In this document: positions 43,695 through 52,573 of the stretch, in pieces | How positions within the stretch are numbered: the first letter of the stretch is position 1 | How the letters are laid out: the number at the start of each line of letters is the position of its first letter | From: JAJEDW01 sp963555775 | GTDB lineage: Bacteria; Acidobacteriota; Terriglobia; 20CM-2-55-15 | Assembly (NCBI GenBank): GCA_963555775.3 | Contig: CAUVWY020000009.1 | Span: forward strand, 1,054,001 to 1,118,000 | Reading direction: 5' to 3' | Length of the DNA stretch: 64,000 bases | Program-made: the position numbers and the translations under genes | The notes under the pieces: generated by a model | Databases searched by the model: none | The model's input: the letters and a program-made list of their open reading frames with translations, nothing else | Told to the model about the DNA's origin: nothing

Positions 43695-45332
43695 GTTGAC
43701 ATTCACCGCGGCTCGGTTGTAGCCCACCCTGTCGAGCGGTCCACTGATCATCAGCACGTTGTCAGGCGTGATACCAAACGGAAGATTCAGGGCGTTGTGA
43801 AGACTTCGAACAAAGAGGCCAGCCGTGAAAAGGGCAAGCACCGACAACGCCACTTGAACTGTCAGTAGTACGGAGCGCGTATTGATGACTCTGCCGTCAC
43901 TGGAAATATGCTGGCCGGAATGGACCCGACCTTCATTCCCGATAGCGAGCGATATCGCGGGAAGGCTGGCAACCAGAGAGCAACAAAAGGCCAGCACGAA
44001 AGAAAAGACGACAACACGAGTACTGACAAATGTGTTTTCAAGTGCTGGCAAGACGAATAGCTCACGCAACACAGGCATTGTCCAAAGCGCCAAAAGCAAG
44101 GATATGCCGCCGCATGCGGCGCCCAACAGTGCCGCTTCTGTCACCAATTGCCTGCCAATTCGCAAAGGGCTGGCGCCCAGACAAGTACGAATGGACATCT
44201 CCTTGCCGCGATGAAACGAGCGTCTGAGCAACAGGCTCGTAAAATTCGAGATACCGATGAGTAGCAGGCTTAGCCCTGCGCCAATGACGGCCCAAATCGT
44301 GGGATCGAGTCCAAGAAACCGGGACAAGAAACCTTCGTTGACAGGAACAAGGCGGGCACCTTCCCACGGAGACACGGGATTTCCAGCGCTATCCACCAGG
44401 CGCCCGTCGGCGAGGTCGCCTTCCAAAAAAGAGACGATTTCACTATTCGCTTGTGACAACGTGGCTCCGTCCTGGAGTCGTCCCACAACGTGCAACCAGT
44501 TCCTCGTAAGCAAGGATGACCTGAGAGCGCCGCTCGGCAGCCAGACATCGATGTCTTCAAGTTCGACGCCATTGAAGCCCTCAGGGGTAACACCGACGAT
44601 GACATGTGGCTCGTTCGAAATGTTTATAGCGGTCCCCAGAACAGGTCTTCCTCCGAATCGAGTCTGCCAAAATCGATAACTTATGATGGCGCCAAATTCA
44701 CCCTCGGCCGGGTCATCGTCGCTGGGCACGAACCCACGCCCGAGGAGCGGCCTCACTCCCAGCACCTCCAAATACGACGCCGTCACAAAATCGACTTCAA
44801 TCAGCTCGGCGTCCGGGCCATTCCCGAACGTGCGTTCGCTCGAACCGCTTCTCCCTGAAAGGGACAAGAATCCGGCGTTATCGACAATGTCCTGATAAGT
44901 GCGGTAGTAGAGACCAGTGCCGGATAGAGTCACCACTTGTTCGGAATTCGAGATCCACTCAGCGGTACCGAACAGAACGTGATCTATCATCCCGAAGGTA
45001 GCAACATTGATACCGATGGCTGTTGAAAGAATGACCAGGCCGGCAACAGTTTCACCCAACCTTCTGCTCGAGGCGGTGAAAGCGTATTTCGTATCATCCA
45101 GAACGGACCTCAGCAGGTTCCCCAGGGCGCCTATAGTGTTGTCATACCGCACTAGCAACTCCCTAAACTGGTTACGCGGCGCACGATTCTTCACAACCGG
45201 CGTTCGCCGGCTCATCTTCTCGACCAATGCCGCATGTTCCTCTTTCTGTCCCTGTTTCCGGTCAGTTGCGCATCCCACAATCGCATGGCCGTGTCCGATC
45301 GGGTCTGAGCGATTACGTCGACGTGATCCCAA
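43695..45332 (-). pseudogene. ADOP-type ABC permease, 5' half
   Basis: 546 codons. Helix 1 about residue 95-115 (GETVAGLVILSTAIGINVATF), first MacB_PCD domain (about 120-320), two further FtsX helices, RGKEMSIRTCLGASPLRIGRQ near 375 (coupling segment), and a later helix (LLTVQVALSVLALFTAGLF). The frame breaks at GTT 43695-43697 and then reads into IS DNA to a stop at 43665. Typical ADOP: two FtsX units in one chain; the second is at 36662-37720. The first ~90 residues are less certain. Confidence 0.82.
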
Positions 45333-45482
45333 GCGACATTGCCATCGTAGCCTCAGACATTCTGGAGATACCTCTGGACCTTAGACACCGGCTCGGCCTG
45401 TTCGCCCCGACTTTTTTCGTTCAACGCGTCGGAAGGACGAAATGGACCTAACTCTGTATGATCGCGGGGCAGCGCCCGCGTA

Positions 45483-45598
45483 TGTTGGTGATCGCCGGAA
45501 AGTGAAGAAATCTGGACCCTGGCCGCGTGCCACATCTTCTGGTCATTGAGGGGCCTGCATTCCGAGACTGAAGGGGCGGTCATCGTGCGGTCATAGAC
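45483..45598 (+). repeat. Repeat family C MITE, copy 2 (5' part only)
   Basis: TGTTGGTGATCGCCGGAAAG at its left end and a stretch matching the 50449 copy up to GTGCGGTCATAGACC; the right terminal repeat is missing, apparently truncated by the transposase remnant that follows. Confidence 0.6.
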
Positions 45599-45662
45599 CA
45601 TCCCTGTCCAAAACAAGTTCCCTGAACATCTCTTACTTATCGACTGTTCCGAATCTGGTGGG

Positions 45663-45764
45663 ACGCGACACGGTGCCCCACCCTTCGACATCATCACCCG
45701 CCCCACCCCGCTCCAGCGCGAGGCCTTCAAACTCCTCGGCGTCCGCCTCGGCCGTACCCAGTAG
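45663..45764 (+). pseudogene. Transposase C-terminal remnant
   Basis: About 33 codons ending in TAG at 45762-45764 read PFDIITRPTPLQREAFKLLG, the style of the last residues of IS4/IS1634-type transposases (compare LTEPTPLQRRAAELI in the IS at 17033). No upstream continuation is found. Confidence 0.45.
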
Positions 45765-45834
45765 CGATCCCTCGATTCTTCGCTTTATCCCTAAAAAACA
45801 ACAGGTTAGCTCGAACTCCCTCTCAAAGTTCAGG

Positions 45835-45964
45835 CTAGCAGCCTGTCGGACTAACACCGAATCAAAAACCTAAGTCATTCATATGACTGTGTTTACCGTT
45901 TCGGGCTAAAAAGGGCCGTTGTTGAAAACAAAGGACTTACGCCGAAAGTCCGACAGGCTGCTAG
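45835..45964. mobile_element. 122-bp MITE with perfect inverted ends
   Basis: GCTAGCAGCCTGTCGGACT (45834-45852) is repeated as its exact reverse complement at 45947-45965. CTAG at 45835-45838 and 45961-45964 can be read as a 4-bp target duplication. AT-rich middle without coding capacity. Probably a non-autonomous derivative of an IS with the same ends. Confidence 0.6.
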
Positions 45965-46043
45965 CGTACAACTGCTCGAGGGAAGTGGGCGCGTCCAGCG
46001 AAGTAGATTCCGCAGAAGATCGCGATAGACTAAGATACCAGCA

Positions 46044-46682
46044 CTACGGAACTGTAGCTGAACGGCTGGATTCCGGAAGCGTGAGAATCAACGCTTCCAT
46101 AGTGGCGAAACCGGATCGGACTTGATTCAACACTTCAAGGTCCAGGATATCCCCTGCAATCAGTCTCACCGTAGGATCAATCAGCTGACGGAACAAAGTC
46201 ATCAGCCGTTCCACTCTCTCTTGAAAGCTTTCCGTCGGAATCAGAACGGGAGCACCCAACGGTGCGTGGCCTCCGCCGTTGATGAAGTCTATGACGATGC
46301 GGGCGTCGTCGATCGACCTTTTCGAACGACTCTCAATCTCGCTTCGCGCATCGCTATCGAGCACGCCTGTTGAGCGAAGGTCGTAGAGGCCCTGAAGCTC
46401 TGTCGCCAACGCCCACAAGTCCTCTAGGGCATCAGTTCGATCGTAAATCGCCGCACGCCTTGGCGGCGGTAAGTTGGCTTCTGCCAATGCCCTGGCGCGC
46501 AAACGAAAAGTCTCGGGAGCATTTGGGTCAGCCCGCTCTTCCCTCAAGTCCCTCCTTAACTCGTCCTCACCATCAGTGCTTGCCCTTTCCTGCTCCTTTG
46601 CTGCCTTCTCTCCTGATGCGCTAAACCCAAAGATCGGCGCACCGAAAAAAAGAATCAAGGTCAATGCCAGGACAGGTCTCAT
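46044..46682 (-). CDS. Unknown exported protein
   Basis: 212 residues from the ATG at 46680-46682, with a signal peptide (RPVLALTLILFFGAPIFGF). The mature part is charged and helical (EKAAKEQERASTDGEDELRR), then a helical domain with DALEDLWALATELQGLYDLR. No family recognised. A 21-codon upstream extension exists but lacks a signal. It lies in the eroded accessory stretch and has lower GC than the main chromosome. Confidence 0.6.
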   Translation of the reverse strand: MRPVLALTLILFFGAPIFGFSASGEKAAKEQERASTDGEDELRRDLREERADPNAPETFRLRARALAEANLPPPRRAAIYDRTDALEDLWALATELQGLYDLRSTGVLDSDARSEIESRSKRSIDDARIVIDFINGGGHAPLGAPVLIPTESFQERVERLMTLFRQLIDPTVRLIAGDILDLEVLNQVRSGFATMEALILTLPESSRSATVP

Positions 46683-46846
46683 GAGCTTGCACTCAGGTTC
46701 ATCCTGTCGGCGGCATACCAAGAGGTCAAGCAGAAACAGGCACACTCTATCCGGGCATTTGCCACGGTCTGAACGGACCTCTTCTTTCGCCGCATTCCGG
46801 ACTTCCGTCGAACCGAGTCACACGCCTGCCATGAGCAGGTTGTCCA

Positions 46847-47523
46847 TCAGTCGGCAGCGAAACAGAACAACAAGCCCGCGCCTCCAGTACTAATGAGATT
46901 CTCCTGTGTGCAACCCGGCGTCCCGTGGGAGGAGTTCCAGGGAGAACCCGGCGTGGAGAAGGAGTAGCGGTCGGCGTGTCCTACCGTTGCGCTGCCCTCG
47001 CCGTTGCTGGTCCAGTTATTGCATGTGCGGTCTTCGCCCGGCGGAAACGCGGTGCCATCAATGCGTGAGCCGGTAAGGACATCGTGTTCGGTAAAGTCGG
47101 GATCCCGTCGATGCGTGAGGCGAACTGGTTGCCGTTCTCGTCCAGCGCGTGTTCCCAATTGATATTCGAGTTGTCGTAATGCAGGTTCTCCACGCTGGAG
47201 GCTATGATGAGGCCTTCTGCGTTCGCCCATGGTCCGGCGCCTATTCGGTCACGCGCATTGACCGCTCCGTCCCCCTGAGTACTCAAATAGGCGCGCCACG
47301 TGCGGTTACCCGCGCCTGCCGCGCCAGCCAGCGCCTGACAATGTGCATCCGCGCCCTCGAGGCCGCCCAGGTTGCCACCATCGCCGATGCCGACGCTGGT
47401 GACAAAGAAGCCAAGCTCGGAAGGCTCGCCGTCGTCCTGCTGCTGTGCTGCAATCGAATTCCCAGACAATGCCAGGGCCCCCATCGCAACGGTAAGCGCT
47501 ATCAAGGCTCGTTTGCTATTCAT
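46847..47523 (-). pseudogene. DUF1554 (lectin-like) exported protein, single-base frameshift
   Basis: Signal peptide (MNSKRALIALTVAMGALAL) from ATG 47521-47523, with GGGAG 10 nt upstream. Frame 1 carries GFFVTSVGIGDGGNLGGLEG and TWRAYLSTQGDGAVNARDRI; frame 2 carries HDVLTGSRIDGTAFPPGEDR and CTQENLISTGGAGLLFCF. The switch is at 47099-47101 (a C run three long where four would keep frame). Restored, it would be about 224 residues. A real mutation or a sequence error; a read check would tell. Confidence 0.75.
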
Positions 47524-47539
47524 GCTTGTTGTTCTCCCT

Positions 47540-47797
47540 GACCCGCATTTCTCACGAGTTGTCTGCTGCAGAGCCGTATACATCCGCCAGTGCCGCGTTC
47601 TACGGCGCGTTCCTCGCGCCGGGCGCGTAGCGGCGCGTTCCTCGCGCCGGATCAAGCGCGGTCGGGCTCCTCGACGTACTGTCATCGCGCACCTTGGTGC
47701 GGCAGTAGGAAGTACGCCTCCGGTACCCTCCGTGCGCGCGCCTTGCCCTGACGGCGTCTCCGACTCTTCGCGACGAAAACCCGTGAGAAAGGCGGGC
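47540..47797 (+). repeat. Dispersed repeat family A, copy 4
   Basis: About 258 bp, starts CTGACCCGCATTTCTCACGAG and ends AACCCGTGAGAAAGGCGGG. It has an extra 30-bp piece (CATCGCGCACCTTGGTGCGG, itself a hairpin) absent from copy 3. Lies 16 bp upstream of the DUF1554 start. Confidence 0.8.
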
Positions 47798-47899
47798 TAT
47801 GTTCATTTCAGCTGACCGGTAAATAACACTACAGGTGGGGGATGAGGTCAATCTGCCAGGCATATGCCGAGTAACGCCTCTGCGGAAACTTGACGCGCA

Positions 47900-48202
47900 T
47901 TAGCGCATAACGCGAGCCAGAGGCCCGGAATCTTTGGAAACTGGACGTTGGGCCGTATTCTCAGCCCTTCTAAACGCAAAAATATGACCAGTTTGCGGGT
48001 CGGCCAGAAGCAAGGACAGTTGAACTTCCACATCCGCTTGGGAACGAGCAAGTAGAGAGATACAATCGCCAGGGATTAGGGTCGCCAACCCGGCGACAAG
48101 GAGGGCGGCATCCTCTTTGGCGGGCGAGCCGTCAGCGTGAATATTCAAACAGGCTTTTGCACTGGAATCGCTCGTGCTCGAAGCAGGGAGGACGTGTTTC
48201 AC
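47900..48202 (-). CDS. Possible small protein, unrecognised
   Basis: 100 codons from GTG 48202. The sequence AALLVAGLATLIPGDCISLLARSQ followed by LSLLLADPQTGHIFAFRR looks protein-like, with alternating hydrophobic strands. No family or Shine-Dalgarno recognised. It is divergent from the gene at 48251 with a 48-bp gap. Could be a chance frame. Confidence 0.3.
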   Translation of the reverse strand: MKHVLPASSTSDSSAKACLNIHADGSPAKEDAALLVAGLATLIPGDCISLLARSQADVEVQLSLLLADPQTGHIFAFRRAENTAQRPVSKDSGPLARVMR

Positions 48203-48250
48203 ATGAGACCTTTTGGGGTTGGGACGTTTCGGATGTCGAAGGAGGCACAG

Positions 48251-49153
48251 GTGCGAAGTTTTGTCTTCATTGCTGTCGTTCTCTCATTCCTTGCATTCAC
48301 GGCAGAAGGAGCCCAGGAGTCTGAATTGGTCGAGATTTCCCGCCCTGCGCCGCGTTGGCCGGACGGCCGGATCAATCTCGGTCCGGTCCCTGGGGAAGCC
48401 GGGACCTGGGGCGGGAGTGGGGCTCCCCCGATGCTCGTGGAAATCGATACATGGGACATGCTGGAAGACTATGCGCAAGGCCGCGCGCTGCCGATAAACA
48501 TCAATCGCTGGCGTCCCGCAGCCGAACTGGACGAGACGGATCCCGACCGGTTTCCGAAGCCGAAGCTCAGCGAGGTCCCGTTCCAGCCATGGGCCCGTGC
48601 GTTGTTCCACGAGCGCCTGCGAAACGAATTCGAGCCGTACACACGGTGCAAGCCCTCGGGCGGCGCCCGGCAGGTCGCGACCGCTTACGGGACACAGATC
48701 ATCGATATGCCGGAGCTCGGGCGGCTCTTCATATTCCAGACGGGCGGTCCACGCAGCTACCGGGTCATCTTTATGGACGGCCGCGATCATCCTGAAGACC
48801 TGACACCGACCTACTACGGCCACTCGGTCGGCCGCTGGGAAGGCGATACGCTGGTCGTCGACACAGTCGGTTTCAACGAGAGAATGTGGATCGACCGGGA
48901 GGGCGTGCCGTTTACAGAAAAACTGCACCTGGTCGAGCGTTTCACGCGAATCAGCTTCGACCAGCTCCTGTACGAGATCCGAATCGAAGATCCCACGGCG
49001 TACACCGAACCGTGGGAAAGCGGCTTCTACATGAATTGGAGTGACGGGGCGGAGAGTTTCGAGTTCGTCTGCCAGGACGGCAACCGGGCGGGTGAGATGA
49101 TGGTGGGCACCGATTTCACGTTCGCAGATCGTGACAGCCCCGTCGTTCCGTAA
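48251..49153 (+). CDS. Exported protein of unknown function, paralogue of the next gene
   Basis: 300 residues. GGAGG at 48241-48245 lies 5 nt before the GTG at 48251, which opens a signal peptide (RSFVFIAVVLSFLAFTAEGA); the upstream ATGs would add a charged lead. Conserved segments PAPRWPDGRINLGPVPGE, TRCKPSGGARQV, YYGHSVGRWEGDTLVVDTVG and FTEKLHLVERFTR recur in many secreted proteins of Acidobacteriota-like genomes that have no assigned role. About 22 bp separate it from the next gene. Confidence 0.75.
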   Translation: MRSFVFIAVVLSFLAFTAEGAQESELVEISRPAPRWPDGRINLGPVPGEAGTWGGSGAPPMLVEIDTWDMLEDYAQGRALPININRWRPAAELDETDPDRFPKPKLSEVPFQPWARALFHERLRNEFEPYTRCKPSGGARQVATAYGTQIIDMPELGRLFIFQTGGPRSYRVIFMDGRDHPEDLTPTYYGHSVGRWEGDTLVVDTVGFNERMWIDREGVPFTEKLHLVERFTRISFDQLLYEIRIEDPTAYTEPWESGFYMNWSDGAESFEFVCQDGNRAGEMMVGTDFTFADRDSPVVP

Positions 49154-49175
49154 GCTCAGTAGAAGGTGTGACTCC

Positions 49176-50285
49176 ATGCTGAAATTTGTCCGCTACAGTC
49201 TGGCGGTGACGGGGGCCTTTGTCCTTGCGGTGGCTCCTGTGGAGGGACACCACGGACCGACAGTCAAGTTCGACCCCAACCAGTCGATCACACTTGAAGG
49301 CTACGTGACCATGCTGGACTGGACGAATCCGCACGCTCATATCTACCTGGTTGTCCCCGAAGGAGACCGCCTGACGACCTGGTATATCGAGCTGGAAAGC
49401 CCCGTAGATCTGGAGGCGAACGGCTGGCGTCGGGATTCCCTGAGGCCGGGCGACGCAATCACAGTTGAAGGCATGGCTTCCCGGGATGGCAGTCCGCAGG
49501 CGTGGGGAAGCTCGATCGTTCTGACCGACACAGGGCAGCGGGTCCTGGAGGTCTCGCCGCCCGCCGCCCGGTTTAGTTCGGGTCGACCCACGCCGCGCTG
49601 GCCCGATGGTCAGCCCCGGCTCGGACCGCCGCCGGGAGAAAGCGGATATTGGCGACCTCGCTCCACGGTCATGACCGAAGCAGGCGTCGACGTGCCCATG
49701 GAGGCGAACGGCCAACTGCGCGACCTGGGCGACGCGGCGCGGGTGGCGCCGTTTAAGCCCTGGGCGCTGGGCGTGTATCAGCTCCGGCAAGGCCTGTTCC
49801 TGGGAAGCGACCCGATGTTCTTGACCTGCAAGCCGCCGGGCGGACCGCGAAAGTTCCAGGTGCCTTACGGCGTTCAGTTCGTCGAGGATCGGACGTTCGA
49901 GCGCATCTTCTTTCTCAACGGCGGCGGGAACCATGATTGGCACTTCATCTATACCGACGGCCGGCCCTTCCGGGGACACGGGGCCGGCGATGACGGCAAC
50001 CTGCTGTATTACGGCTAGGCCCGAGGTCGGTGGGAGGACGACACGTTAATCGTCGAGTCGCAGGATTTCAACGAGAAGTTCTGGTTCTCGAACGGGGGTC
50101 TGCCGCACACCGAGCAGCTCCGGCTCTCTGAGCGTTTTACTCGCACCGACTTCGACACGCTGATCTACGAGGTTACCGTGGACGATCCGGGCGCGTACAC
50201 CCGACCCTGGATGGCCACCTGGACGCTGGAATGGATCGCGGGCGAGGAACTGCCGCAGTATTACTGCCAGGACATTCGGCCGTAA
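49176..50285 (+). pseudogene. DUF6152-type exported protein with in-frame TAG
   Basis: ATG 49176 (AGAAGG 9 nt upstream), signal peptide, then DUF6152-like HHGPTVKFDPNQSITLEGYV. The C-terminal part is homologous to the preceding gene. At 50016-50018 a TAG follows LLYYG; reading through it continues in frame with RGRWEDDTLIVESQDFNEKF to TAA at 50283-50285 (370 codons in total). The paralogue has YYGHSVGRWEGDTLVVD at the same place, so TAG replaces a sense codon, most simply CAG to TAG. Truncated product 280 residues. Confidence 0.7.
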
Positions 50286-50448
50286 GCGCCTCGAGTTCGA
50301 ATCAACTCTCTTGGGGCCGTGCGCCCGCCAGACTTCACCCATCCCTCCCTTACCGAGAGCTTCAACGATTTTCTAGTGTGTGATTTTTGTGCCGGGCTGA
50401 ATCACCCATACATATAGCTACGGAAGGGAGTTAACAGGAAAATCAGAA

Positions 50449-50720
50449 TGTTGGCGATCGCCGGAAAGTGAAGAAATCTGGACCTTCGCCGCATGCCACT
50501 TCTTCTAGTCATTGAGGTATGGGCGGCCTATGACCGCCCGAATCAGGCATTCCGAGACTGCAGGGGCGGTCTATAACGGCCCAAATCTTCTTGCTGTAGG
50601 GGCCTGTGGTCATAGACCGCACCTACAGTGGGCGGGGGCGGATTTCCGGCCGGCGGACGATGATGACGATCTTCCACCCGGCGCGTGTTCAAGAAACTTA
50701 ACTTTTGGTGATCGCTCACA
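50449..50720 (+). mobile_element. Repeat family C MITE, copy 3 (complete)
   Basis: 272 bp, ends TGTTGGCGATCGCCGGAAAG and (reverse complement of right end) TGTGAGCGATCACCAAAAG. It contains the hairpins GCGGCCTATGACCGC and GTGGTCATAGACCGCAC. No target duplication seen. The remainder of 50286-51004 has no gene that I can support. Confidence 0.7.
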
Positions 50721-51004
50721 CCGCGTAGCGTTCGACAACGGCGGAATGGTGTATGCATCGGTCTGGGACCGGGGCCCGCCCGACGCCAACCATGGAGGTA
50801 CCCCGTTCGATTGTCGTATGAGGGTATTTACGGACGGTCGCAGGAAGTTCCCATGAGACGGGTTCGGTATGTGGTGGCCATGAGTTTCGACGGGGTTCAT
50901 CGCGGGTCCAAACGGGGAGAATGACTGGATCCAGATGGATTCGGACGAAGCCAGTTCCTTCTTCTCCGGCCGCACGGAGGCGGTTTGGCCGGCATTGGCC
51001 GAGA

Positions 51005-52573
51005 TCAATCGATGGGCAGGTTCGGAGCCGTGTCGGAGCCTTCGGGCATCACGCTTCGGATCAAGTCCAGAACATCAGCGGAGCCTTCCTCCTGTCTTCC
51101 GCCCCCGTTGCCGCGGGCGGCATCCAGGAGCGTTCTTCCGGAGTCGTCGACGACATCCACCTCGGCCCCGTGGTCGAGCAGATAACGGACCACGGCGACA
51201 CGGCCCACCTGTGCGGCAAGAAAGAGCGCGGTCTGCCCCTGCCGACCAGTCATGGAACTGCTGCGTGCGATGCGCGCCGTAAGGCTGGACGTATCCGTGA
51301 TCCGGGCGTTCACGTCCGCTCCGGCTTCGAGCAGGATGTCCATGGTCTCCATCGACCTGTCTTCAACGTCCGCGGGAGGTCCGGGGCCCAGGACGCTGAA
51401 ACGCGTTCGCGTACCGATACCGGCCGCGGCCATGAGCGGCGTCGCACCCATCGCATTGGGGAGGTCGACGAGGGCACCGTGGTCGAGCAACGCTCGAACC
51501 ACTTCGTTGTCAAAGGTCTGCGCGGCCCGGAGTAGCGGCGTGGCGCCGGTGTTCAACAGATCGTCCTTGAACCGGCCGCTGTTGCCGCTCCGAGCGGGTT
51601 GAATCATGTTCAGTTGATGATTCGGGTTCACGCCCGCATCCAGCAGCGCGTGCACCAGTTCCAGCGATGCGGGCGGCCGTGGCCCTGGATTGCTATCCGG
51701 TGCCCCGCGCATGTTCACGGCCACATACAGCGGCGTACGCCCCCACCAGTCCCAGGTATGCGGGTTGGTGCCTTGTTCCAGCAGGTATTGAGCAACCTCA
51801 AAATGGGAATTGTCGATGGCCATCATCAAGGGCGTCATCCCATCCGGATTCGGTAAATCGATGTCGGCACCGGCTTCGATCATGGCCGCAATGCAGCCGT
51901 GGCAACCGGCGCGGGCCGCATACAACAACGGCGTCAGACCGCCGGTCGGACGATACTGGACGCGGGGCTCGGACGTCATCTGATTCGGCCAGTCGTTGGC
52001 GGCGGCGCGCACGGTAACGTCGGCGCCTTCGGAAACGAGGAATTCCGCCATCTCCGCGTGGTTTTGGGCCGCTGCCCACATCAGGGCGGTCTGGTTGCGG
52101 AATCGTTCGCGAGCATTGACATCGGCGCCATGCCTGACCAAAAGTTGGGCAACCTCGACCACGCCGGTACGCGCCGCCAGCATCAGGGCCGTTTGTCCAT
52201 CGTCATTGGCCACGTTTGCGTCGGCGTCGGCATCGAGGAGCAATGAGACAAGAACGGCATCGGCGATCTTGACGGCCTCGGCCAGTGGACTCGCCCGGAA
52301 TCTGTTGACAACATCGGCCGCGGCGCCTCGCTCCAGCAGTTCCTCGACCAGTTCCCGATCGACCCGATACACCGCCCAATGCAGCGGTGTCGTGCCGTCG
52401 GGTTGCGCCTGGTCCACGTCGGCGCCCCGGGCAATCATTTCCAGTGCCGCGTTGCGATCTCCCGACTGAATGCGGTCGGCGAGCGAAGCATCGGACTGTG
52501 CATGGCCGGTGAAGGTGAGGGCAAGGGCCGACAAAACGAAAGTGGCCGCAACGAAGGAATTCTTAAACGACAT
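51005..52573 (-). CDS. Secreted ankyrin-repeat protein
   Basis: 522 residues from ATG 52571-52573, with signal peptide residues 1-25 ending GHAQ. About ten ankyrin repeats of the form DGxTPLHWAVxxxxxELVEELLERGA, separated by a few non-repeat stretches (for example residues ~330-360). It probably binds a protein partner in the periplasm. It overlaps the metallo-hydrolase-like gene by 11 bp and is the last gene of the DUF1592 operon. A 16-codon upstream extension has no signal sequence. Confidence 0.88.
   Translation of the reverse strand: MSFKNSFVAATFVLSALALTFTGHAQSDASLADRIQSGDRNAALEMIARGADVDQAQPDGTTPLHWAVYRVDRELVEELLERGAAADVVNRFRASPLAEAVKIADAVLVSLLLDADADANVANDDGQTALMLAARTGVVEVAQLLVRHGADVNARERFRNQTALMWAAAQNHAEMAEFLVSEGADVTVRAAANDWPNQMTSEPRVQYRPTGGLTPLLYAARAGCHGCIAAMIEAGADIDLPNPDGMTPLMMAIDNSHFEVAQYLLEQGTNPHTWDWWGRTPLYVAVNMRGAPDSNPGPRPPASLELVHALLDAGVNPNHQLNMIQPARSGNSGRFKDDLLNTGATPLLRAAQTFDNEVVRALLDHGALVDLPNAMGATPLMAAAGIGTRTRFSVLGPGPPADVEDRSMETMDILLEAGADVNARITDTSSLTARIARSSSMTGRQGQTALFLAAQVGRVAVVRYLLDHGAEVDVVDDSGRTLLDAARGNGGGRQEEGSADVLDLIRSVMPEGSDTAPNLPID

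Noticed and set aside
50016..50018. TAG read as pyrrolysine
   Set aside because: No Pyl genes or PYLIS-like structure seen; the paralogue has an ordinary residue there, so a point mutation is simpler.
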